A stretch of 10,129 nucleotides of DNA from positions 1 to 10,129 of the forward strand of contig JAGOBN010000081.1 in NCBI GenBank assembly GCA_017999235.1, given 5' to 3'. The notes below the pieces were generated by a model. The model did no database searches. It was not told where the DNA came from and was given only the letters and a program-made list of their open reading frames with translations. The stretch comes from Anaerolineales bacterium (lineage in GTDB: Bacteria > Chloroflexota > Anaerolineae > Anaerolineales > UBA6663). The position numbers were made by a program, and so were the translations under genes. Position 1 is the first letter of the stretch. Each line of letters starts with the position of its first letter. Below, in pieces: positions 1 to 5,446 of the stretch.

Positions 1-237
1 GTGCTGCTGCCGGAGACCAGCCCGGAGGCCGCCGTGGCGGTGGGCGAACGCCTGGGCCGCGCGGTGCGCGAAGCTTCACAGGCCTGGCTCCAGCCCGTCA
101 CCGTGTCCATCGGCGTGGCCACCCGCCCGCCGCACGCCGACTTGGCCAACCTGCTGTCCGCGGCGGAAGCGGCGGCCGCCGCCGCCAAGAGCCAGGGCCG
201 GAACCGCGTCGTCCTGCCCTCCGCCTCCAATGAGTAG
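1..237 (+). CDS. GGDEF-domain protein, C-terminal fragment (probable diguanylate cyclase)
   Basis: This is the last 78 residues of a protein that begins left of the window; the GTG at base 1 is an edge effect, not a credible start. The fragment opens with LLPETSPEAA, which matches the LLP strand and helix that follow the GGDEF loop. It continues with VTVSIGVAT, the conserved SIGVA strand, and ends with an Ala-rich helix leading into KSQGRNRV, the usual K-x-x-GRN-x-V close of GGDEF domains. Family members condense two GTP into cyclic di-GMP. The GG[DE]EF catalytic loop lies outside the window, so activity cannot be judged. The helix normally reading AD.ALY.AK has Ala where Tyr is common, a mild divergence. 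The next gene starts 8 bases after the stop, so they may share a transcript, though a functional link is not evident. Confidence 0.85.
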   Translation: MLLPETSPEAAVAVGERLGRAVREASQAWLQPVTVSIGVATRPPHADLANLLSAAEAAAAAAKSQGRNRVVLPSASNE

Positions 238-245
238 CCAGGTGT

Positions 246-1013
246 ATGGCCGCTGACCTGTTCTCAGTGGTTGGCCGGGGGGTCTTGATCACGGGCGGGA
301 ATGGCGGCCTGGGGCGCGCTCTGGCCTTGGGCTTTCAGGCCGCCGGCGCGCGCGTGGCGGTTACCGGCCGCAATCCCGCCAAGCTGGCCGCCATCCGCGC
401 GGAGCTGGCCGATCCCGAGGCGGCCTACCCGCTCGATGTGCGTGAGGAAAGCGCGGTCGCGGAGGTGGTTGCGCGGGCGGCCGAACGCCTGGGCGGGCTG
501 GATATCCTGGTGAACAACGCCGGCCTGTCTCAAGGCGGCGGCACCCTGGAGCTCACCCGCGCGGATTGGCAGGCGGTGCTGGACGCGCATTTGACCGGGT
601 CGTTTCTGTGCGCGCAGCAGGCGGCGCGCCACATGCTGGGGCGCGGCGGCAAGCTCATCAATATCGGCTCCATGTACGCGCTGTTTGGCGCGCCGGCCTT
701 TCCGCATTACGCCGCCGCCAAGGCCGGCGTGCTCGGCCTGACGCGCTCCCTGGCCGTGGAACTCGCGCCGCACAACATTCAAGTCAACGCGCTTCTGCCG
801 GGCTGGTTTGAAACCGACCTGACGCGCGCCACCTTTGCCTCGCCGGAGGGCGAGTACATCCGGCGCAAGACGCCGGCCGGCCGGTGGGGCGCGCCGGCCG
901 ATTTGCTGGGGGCGGCCTTGTTCCTGGCCTCGGCCGCGTCTAATTTTGTCACCGGCGCGGCCCTGCCCGTGGATGGCGGCTACGCGGCGGCGGATCGGTG
1001 GCGCCCGGAATGA
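246..1013 (+). CDS. SDR family NAD(P)-dependent oxidoreductase
   Basis: A classical short-chain dehydrogenase of 255 aa, the normal length. The cofactor motif TGGNGGLG is at residues 16-23 and NNAG at 90-93. Catalytic Ser142 (INIGS), Tyr155 and Lys159 (YAAAK) are present, followed by the PGW loop at 185-187 and the PVDGGY ending typical of gluconate 5-dehydrogenase/3-oxoacyl-ACP-reductase-like members. The second beta strand ends in TGRN rather than an acidic residue, which usually favours NADP(H) (family knowledge). The Asn of the Asn-Ser-Tyr-Lys tetrad, normally in a NLTG motif, reads His115 here (AHLTG). ATG 246 is 8 bases after the previous stop and sits just before the first beta strand; no strong ribosome-binding site is visible. 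Substrate cannot be assigned: a polyol, sugar acid or 3-oxoacyl thioester are all possible. Confidence 0.93.
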   Translation: MAADLFSVVGRGVLITGGNGGLGRALALGFQAAGARVAVTGRNPAKLAAIRAELADPEAAYPLDVREESAVAEVVARAAERLGGLDILVNNAGLSQGGGTLELTRADWQAVLDAHLTGSFLCAQQAARHMLGRGGKLINIGSMYALFGAPAFPHYAAAKAGVLGLTRSLAVELAPHNIQVNALLPGWFETDLTRATFASPEGEYIRRKTPAGRWGAPADLLGAALFLASAASNFVTGAALPVDGGYAAADRWRPE

Positions 1014-1046
1014 GGCGCGGCCCAGTTCCTTCTCAGGCGGATATCC

Positions 1047-2258
1047 ATGCCAGCCACTGAAACTCCCGCGGTTGTGATTGTGGGCGCCGGCCCGGCCGGC
1101 TCCGCCCTGGCGTATTTCCTGGCCTCGGCCGGCCTGGCCGTGCGCTTGCTGGATAAGGCGGAATTCCCGCGCGATAAAACCTGCGGCGACGGCCTCTCCC
1201 CGCGGGCCTTGCACGTGCTCCGGCGGATCGGCGCGCTGGAGGCGGTGCTGGCGGCCGGCTTCCGGGTGAACCGGCTCAAGGTCTACGCGCCGGACGGCGC
1301 CTTTTTTGATTGCCCGATCCCGGCGCACGCGGGGCTGGCTGATTTCGCCATGGTCCTGCCCCGCTATCAACTGGATGATCTCATCCGCCAGCGCGCGGTG
1401 GCGGCCGGCGCCGTCTTCCAGCAGGCCACGGTCAGCGAGGTGCTGCGGGACGCCGCCGGCCGGGGCGTGGGCGTGCGTCTGACGGATGGGACGGAGGTGC
1501 GCGCGCGCGCCGTGGTGCTGGCGACGGGCGCCGCGACGGCGGTGCTGGAACGCGCCGGGCTGGCGCCGGCCGCGCCGACCTTGGGCCGCGCCGCCCGCAC
1601 CTATTTCACGGCCATGCACGGCCTGGAAGACGCGGTCGAATTCCACTTTGACTCGGTGCCGCTGCCGGGCTACGGCTGGGTCTTTCCTACTTCACCCACC
1701 ACGGCCAATGTCGGCGCCGGCTATTTTGTGCGCGCCGGCGGCCGGGCCCCGCACGCTTCGCCGCGCCAGACCTTCGATGAATTCGTGGAGAACCCGTATG
1801 TGGCCGGCCTGTTGGCCGGCGCCCAGCCGGCCGCGCCCGTGAAGGGCTTTCCGCTGCGGCTGGATTTCCCCACCGCGCGGCTGGCCGCGCCCGGCATCTT
1901 CATGGTCGGCGAGGCGGCCGGCCTGGTGAACCCGCTCACCGGCGAGGGGGTGGATTACGCCCTCGAGTCGGCCGAAGTGGCGGCCGCCACCCTGCTCGAG
2001 GTGCTGCGCGCCAGCCCGCCGCCGGAGCGCGCCGTGGAGACCTACACCCGCGCGCTGCGCGCCCGCTTCCAGCGCGGCTTTGTCAACATCGGCCGCGTCC
2101 GGGATTTGTATTTCCAGCCGTGGGTGCTGAACCGCTTTGTGCGGGCGGCTAACCGCTATGCCGCGCTCAAACTGCAGATCGTCAACATCGCCCTGGGGAA
2201 TGTGGACGCGCTCACCGCGCTGCGGCCGGGGACGCTGTGGCGGGTGGTCTTTGGATAA
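1047..2258 (+). CDS. Geranylgeranyl reductase family FAD-dependent oxidoreductase
   Basis: A 403-aa flavoprotein of the p-hydroxybenzoate-hydroxylase-like fold. The Rossmann motif GAGPAG is at residues 13-18. The diagnostic segment PRDKTCGDGLSPRAL is at about 41-55; its Cys46 corresponds to the conserved Cys of the geranylgeranyl reductase family. PLPGYGWVFP is at 205-214, and the second FAD-binding motif GEAAGLVNPLTGEG at 288-301 is also typical. Family members reduce double bonds of prenyl chains (chlorophyll phytyl tail, archaeal lipids, menaquinone side chain); others act as epoxidases or halogenases. The C-terminal 100 residues are helical and rich in Arg and aromatic residues, as in homologues that contact membrane lipids. 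ATG 1047 follows AGGCGG at 1035-1040 with a 6-base spacer. No prenyl-synthesis or chlorophyll genes are nearby, so the substrate is open. Confidence 0.9.
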   Translation: MPATETPAVVIVGAGPAGSALAYFLASAGLAVRLLDKAEFPRDKTCGDGLSPRALHVLRRIGALEAVLAAGFRVNRLKVYAPDGAFFDCPIPAHAGLADFAMVLPRYQLDDLIRQRAVAAGAVFQQATVSEVLRDAAGRGVGVRLTDGTEVRARAVVLATGAATAVLERAGLAPAAPTLGRAARTYFTAMHGLEDAVEFHFDSVPLPGYGWVFPTSPTTANVGAGYFVRAGGRAPHASPRQTFDEFVENPYVAGLLAGAQPAAPVKGFPLRLDFPTARLAAPGIFMVGEAAGLVNPLTGEGVDYALESAEVAAATLLEVLRASPPPERAVETYTRALRARFQRGFVNIGRVRDLYFQPWVLNRFVRAANRYAALKLQIVNIALGNVDALTALRPGTLWRVVFG

Positions 2259-2259
2259 G

Positions 2260-2874
2260 ATGACGCCCTCCCTGGCGGGCCAGCTGGCTGTCCTCACCGG
2301 CGCGGGCCGGGAGCCGGGCGCCGGCCTGGCGCTGGCGCTGGGCCGCGCCGGCGCGCGCGTGGTGCTGGTGGACCTCAACCCGGCGGCCGTCCAGCGCGTG
2401 GCGGATACGCTCACGGCGGCCGGCGCTGAGGCGGATGTTCAAATCGTGGATGTGGCCAACAAACTGGCCGTGCAGACGCTGCTCTACACGCTCTTGGAGG
2501 CGCACCCGCGCCTTGATCTGTTGATCAACGCCGCCAGCCACGCGCCGCGCACGCCGGCCCTGCGGCTTGACGAGGCGGAATGGAACCGCACGCTGGACGT
2601 CACGTTGAAGGGCGCGTTTCTGATGGCGCAGACAATGGCGCGCGCCATGCAGGCCACCGGCGGCGGCGTCATCATTAACGTTCTGCGGCCGGAAGCCGAA
2701 CTGCCGGCGGCTTTGCGCGCGGCCACGGCCGGCCTGCGCGCCCTCACCGCGGCCCTGGCCGTGGAATGGGCGCCGCTCGGCGTGCGCGTCGCCGCGCTGT
2801 CCGTGGGCGAGCCGGCGGCGGCCGCCGCCGCGCTGTTCCAACTGCTGGCCGCGCCGCAAGCGGCTGAAGGATAG
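2260..2874 (+). CDS. Degenerate SDR-fold protein lacking the catalytic residues
   Basis: A 204-aa protein clearly of SDR descent: TGAGREPGAG at residues 13-22 is the cofactor loop, VDLN at 37-40 ends the second strand with an Asp that suits NAD(H), and AEWNRTLDVTLKGAF at about 106-120 matches helix 4. However, NNAG reads NAAS (90-93), the tetrad Asn reads Thr115, the active-site Ser strand reads INVLRP, and the YxxxK helix reads LRAAT (Leu152, Thr156). The stretch between the Ser and Tyr positions is about 4 residues short, and the protein stops about 45 residues early. The frame is open and has the same codon style as its neighbours, so it looks like a maintained pseudoenzyme rather than decay. 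ATG 2260 starts one base after the previous stop; TTG 2251 is an in-frame alternative. A binding or partner role for an active SDR is inference only. Confidence 0.85.
   Translation: MTPSLAGQLAVLTGAGREPGAGLALALGRAGARVVLVDLNPAAVQRVADTLTAAGAEADVQIVDVANKLAVQTLLYTLLEAHPRLDLLINAASHAPRTPALRLDEAEWNRTLDVTLKGAFLMAQTMARAMQATGGGVIINVLRPEAELPAALRAATAGLRALTAALAVEWAPLGVRVAALSVGEPAAAAAALFQLLAAPQAAEG
2866..2871 (+). promoter_or_regulatory. Ribosome-binding site for the 277-aa protein
   Basis: GAAGGA lies 6 bases before ATG 2878, inside the last codons of the preceding SDR-like gene. It fixes the start of the unknown gene and suggests translational coupling. Confidence 0.6.
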
Positions 2875-2877
2875 ACC

Positions 2878-3711
2878 ATGACCTCTTTGATCACGGTTCG
2901 CACCGATGACCGCCTGCGCCTGGCCGGCGCGCTGTTGGCGGCCAGCGATTGGCCCGAGTACGAGCAGACGGTTAAAGCCTATAAGCCGCATCGCGTCGCC
3001 GACGCGGCCGCCAAGGCGTTTGCCGCGCTGCGCGGCCACCCGGCCGTGCAGGCGGCGCGCGCGCTGGCGGGCCAGGGTGAGGGGCTGGATCAGTTGTACA
3101 GCCAGGCGCTCACCGGGGAATGGCCGGATGGTCAGACGGCGGCGGTGGCCGCTTTCCGGGAGGCCGCCGGCCTGGAGCTTTTTGTGGCTGAATACGCGGC
3201 CGATTTTGAGCAGGCGGAGGCGGACGCGCGCGCCGTGCTGGCCCGCGCTGACCTGGGGCAGTTCCTGGTGGACCTGGCCGGCCCCGCCGCCCGCGCCTGG
3301 GTGTTTACCCCCAACTTGTTGTTCCCCGGCCGGCAGCGCGTGGCCGGCCTTGCGCCGGCGGAACTGGTGGTGGCCTCCCACCCGCCCATCGCCTGGGGCA
3401 GTTCACAGCCCTGGCGGTACAGCGAGCGCCCGGATGAGGCGTTAGCCTTGATCAGCGAGGCCTTTGCGCGCCGCGTGCTGGCGCAGGCCGGCGTCACGGC
3501 CGAGGTGTGGGGCGCGGCCGCGGCGGTGCTGTTCTTGCGCGAGGCAGAAGGCCCGGCCGCCGGCGACCAGTATCTGGTGATGGAGAAGAAGGCCCGCGGG
3601 TTGAAGACCCTGCCGGCCGCCGTCGCCGCCCTGGAGCCGTTGCTGGCCGCCCGCCGCGCCGGCCAATATCCGGGCGGCGTACGCGATTACGCCGGGCAAT
3701 TGACGGTTTAA
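2878..3711 (+). CDS. Hypothetical protein, 277 aa
   Basis: I do not recognise a named family. The protein is soluble: no signal peptide or membrane segment is visible. Residues 10-125 look all-helical and rich in Ala, with short conserved-looking patches (AASDWPEYEQ at 21-30, YKPHRV at 35-40, HPAVQAARAL at 54-63). The middle (140-182) is probably beta-rich and carries WVFTPNLLFPG and PPIAWGSSQPWRYSE, rich in Trp, Pro and Tyr, which could form a binding surface. The C-terminal part is again helical. There is no HExxH, nucleotide-binding loop or cysteine; the protein contains no Cys at all. I recall similar uncharacterised proteins in Chloroflexota genomes, with a helix-rich N-terminus and the PN..FP...V / P..AWG..PPW pattern, but cannot confirm this. 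It starts 3 bases after the SDR-like gene and is probably cotranscribed with it. Confidence 0.85.
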   Translation: MTSLITVRTDDRLRLAGALLAASDWPEYEQTVKAYKPHRVADAAAKAFAALRGHPAVQAARALAGQGEGLDQLYSQALTGEWPDGQTAAVAAFREAAGLELFVAEYAADFEQAEADARAVLARADLGQFLVDLAGPAARAWVFTPNLLFPGRQRVAGLAPAELVVASHPPIAWGSSQPWRYSERPDEALALISEAFARRVLAQAGVTAEVWGAAAAVLFLREAEGPAAGDQYLVMEKKARGLKTLPAAVAALEPLLAARRAGQYPGGVRDYAGQLTV

Positions 3712-3737
3712 ACTGCCTGGACCGCCGCGGTCTCTCT

Positions 3738-3743
3738 GAGGGG
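3738..3743 (+). promoter_or_regulatory. Ribosome-binding site for the HicB-DinB gene
   Basis: GAGGGG lies 9 bases before ATG 3753. The same frame is open far upstream, back into the preceding gene, so this site and the HicB-like homology decide the start at 3753. Confidence 0.6.
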
Positions 3744-3752
3744 TTGATCGAT

Positions 3753-4439
3753 ATGGCCTATTCACTTGATCTGGAAGAAATGGAAGGCCGCTGGATCGCG
3801 CATGTGGCCGAGCTGCCCGGCGCCTTCGCCAGCGGCGCGACCGTGGACGCGGCGGCGGCGGCGGCCCCGCGCGCGATCCTGGAGTATCTGGTGTGGAGCG
3901 AGGCCCCGGCCTCCCAGCCGCTCGCGCCGGCGGCCGTGGTGCGCGAGATTGTCCGCGCCTGGGAGTACGCGCCGGATTACGAGGTCAACGCTTTCTTTGC
4001 CGCCGACCGCCCGCCGTTGACCGAGGCCGATGTGGACGCCGCCCGCCGGCTGCTCTATCTGGCGCAGGCGGAAATGCTGGACGCGTTCCTGGGGGTCGCG
4101 GACGCCGACTTGCATCGGATCCTGCCGGGCGAAGACCGCTCCATCTCCGACCTGTTGCGCCATGTGGCCGCCGGCGAGAATTGGTACCTCGATCACTTCG
4201 GCCTGGCGCATCCAACCGTCGGGGAGGTGGTGGACCCGCTGGGCCGGCAGCTGCTCGCGCGCCAGCAGCTGCTGGACGTGCTGCCGCATCTGACGGGGGA
4301 TGAGCGGGTTGTGATGGTCAACGGCGAACTGTGGTCGCCGCGCAAAATTGTGCGCCGCGCGCTCTGGCATCAACGCGAGCACGCCGCGCAAATCCTCGGG
4401 CTGCGCGCCCGTTTTCGTGAGGAGCAAGGCCATGTTTGA
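3753..4439 (+). CDS. HicB-like domain fused to DinB/YfiT-fold domain
   Basis: A 228-aa two-domain protein. Residues 1-48 match the HicB antitoxin fold: a YSLDLEE strand, GRWIAHVAELPG with the typical A-x-x-x-ELPG turn, SGATVDAA, then a helix AILEYL. No HicA-like toxin is adjacent. Residues about 95-222 form a DinB-type four-helix bundle, with His137 in LLRHVAAGENWYL and a His206-x3-His210 pair in ALWHQREHAAQIL, matching the three-His metal site of the fold. DinB-fold proteins include bacillithiol, mycothiol and glutathione-dependent transferases and maleylpyruvate isomerase, and many uncharacterised members. The 41-base gap upstream is one of the larger ones here and could hold a promoter, but I see no convincing -35/-10. 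The end overlaps the next DinB gene by 8 nt. Substrate and cofactor are unknown. Confidence 0.88.
   Translation: MAYSLDLEEMEGRWIAHVAELPGAFASGATVDAAAAAAPRAILEYLVWSEAPASQPLAPAAVVREIVRAWEYAPDYEVNAFFAADRPPLTEADVDAARRLLYLAQAEMLDAFLGVADADLHRILPGEDRSISDLLRHVAAGENWYLDHFGLAHPTVGEVVDPLGRQLLARQQLLDVLPHLTGDERVVMVNGELWSPRKIVRRALWHQREHAAQILGLRARFREEQGHV
4419..4424 (+). promoter_or_regulatory. Ribosome-binding site for the second DinB gene
   Basis: GAGGAG sits 7 bases before ATG 4432, inside the end of the HicB-DinB gene. It supports ATG 4432 over the upstream in-frame codons and gives the 8-nt overlap. Confidence 0.7.
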
Positions 4440-4908
4440 GCGCTATGCCACGTTACGCTTGCTGCGCCGCACCGCCCACGATCTGGCAGCCGAGATCGCC
4501 CAGACCACGGCGGAGGCCGCGCTGTGGCGGCCGGCCGAGGGCGAGTGGAGCGTCCATGAGACGCTCACCCACCTGCGCGATGCCGAGCGCCAGATCTTTC
4601 TGCCCCGGCTGCAGCGCGTGATGGCCGAAGACCGGCCGGCCCTGGCCGTGTTTGATGAAGCCGCCTATCACCAGAAAAACTGGAACCCGGCCGAGCCGCT
4701 TGCGCAAATCCTGGCGGACTTTGTGGCGGACCGCGGCGCGGAGGTGGCGCTGCTGGAGGCCGCCGGGGATTGGGGGCGGGTGGGCGTCCACCAGACGCGC
4801 GGCCCGGTGACGCTGGCCTGGCTGGCCGAGTACGCGGTGGGCCACACCTGGGAGCATCATTCACAGATCCTGCGCGCCCGGCTGAGCTGGGAGACGCGCC
4901 GTGCCTGA
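4432..4908 (+). CDS. DinB family protein
   Basis: A 158-aa single-domain DinB_2-like protein, the usual length. Its helical bundle carries His47 in THLRDAE and the C-terminal HTWEHHSQI segment with His138 and His142 (and His143), which together fit the three-His metal site. GEWSVHETLTHL at 37-48 is the characteristic W-S-x-x-E-x-L-x-H approach to the first His. It shares HxRDAE and PRLQR-x-x-x-ED with the following gene, so those two look like a tandem duplication. It overlaps the HicB-DinB gene by 8 nt (4432-4439) and the next gene by 8 nt (4901-4908), arguing for coupled translation and similar protein amounts. Family knowledge allows a thiol S-transferase or other metal-dependent role; nothing here specifies which. 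Confidence 0.88.
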   Translation: MFERYATLRLLRRTAHDLAAEIAQTTAEAALWRPAEGEWSVHETLTHLRDAERQIFLPRLQRVMAEDRPALAVFDEAAYHQKNWNPAEPLAQILADFVADRGAEVALLEAAGDWGRVGVHQTRGPVTLAWLAEYAVGHTWEHHSQILRARLSWETRRA

Positions 4909-5440
4909 CCGTTCAGCGGTGTCGGACGCGCAGCTGCTGGAATACCGGGCGCTGCTGCTGCGCCGGCTGGCCCAGCAGGCGGAGGCGTTTACGGCTCTGA
5001 CCGCGGCGCTGCCAGCCACGGAATGGCAAACCCGCCGCGCGGCGGATGGGACGCCCCTCGATCAACTCTTCAGGCACGTCCGGGATGCCGAGGGCATGGC
5101 CTATTGGCCGCGCCTGCAGCGCATTTTGACGGAAGACGGGCCGCACCTCGACCCCTTCCCGCATCACCGCTGGTCGTTGGAACAGCCCCGCCCGGAGGAA
5201 ACGCTGGCCGCGGTCCTGGCGAGTTTCCTCCAGACGCGCGCGGAAGTGCTGGCGCGCCTGCAAACGCTGGACCCGGCCGGCTGGAGCCGGCTGGGGTTTC
5301 ATCCCCCCACCGGTCCGCGCACCGTGCAGTGGTGGGTGGAGCGGCTGTACACCCACGCCCGCAACCATCTGCTCAATCTGCAGGAGGCGGCCGCGCCGCG
5401 TATCGCGCGGCCGGACCCCTACGCGCAGGATCTGGGCTAA
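4901..5440 (+). CDS. DinB family protein (third of the tandem set)
   Basis: A 179-aa DinB-fold protein starting at GTG 4901, preceded by GGGAG at 4889-4893 with a 7-base spacer. His59 lies in FRHVRDAE, and the second part of the metal site is His152-x3-His156 in YTHARNHLLNL. The central PRLQRILTED (about 70-79) matches PRLQRVMAED in the previous gene. The loop DPFPHHRW at about 84-91 differs from its neighbour and may contribute to substrate choice. The end of the protein (ARPDPYAQDLG) extends beyond the bundle. The stop is followed almost at once by the alcohol oxidase gene. Function is open for the same reasons as the neighbouring DinB genes. Confidence 0.87.
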   Translation: MPDRSAVSDAQLLEYRALLLRRLAQQAEAFTALTAALPATEWQTRRAADGTPLDQLFRHVRDAEGMAYWPRLQRILTEDGPHLDPFPHHRWSLEQPRPEETLAAVLASFLQTRAEVLARLQTLDPAGWSRLGFHPPTGPRTVQWWVERLYTHARNHLLNLQEAAAPRIARPDPYAQDLG

Positions 5441-5446
5441 AAGGTG

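Noticed and set aside
264..1646. 460-codon open frame on the - strand opposite the SDR and flavoprotein genes
   Set aside because: Arg/Gln/Gly/His-rich with no motif; it is the antisense shadow expected in GC-rich DNA over two well-supported genes.
2813..2830. Perfect 18-bp palindrome; its 14-bp core GCGGCGGCCGCCGC also occurs at 169-182
   Set aside because: Both copies lie in poly-Ala codons (gcg/gcc runs), which produce this palindrome by chance; not evidence of a mobile repeat or operator.
3720..3732. Inverted repeat GACCG-CCG-CGGTC in the gap before the HicB-DinB gene
   Set aside because: Only a 5-bp stem with no T-run and no matching second copy; too short to call an operator or terminator.
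3753..3900. HicAB toxin-antitoxin module
   Set aside because: The HicB-like domain is fused to a DinB bundle and no small HicA-like gene lies on either side.
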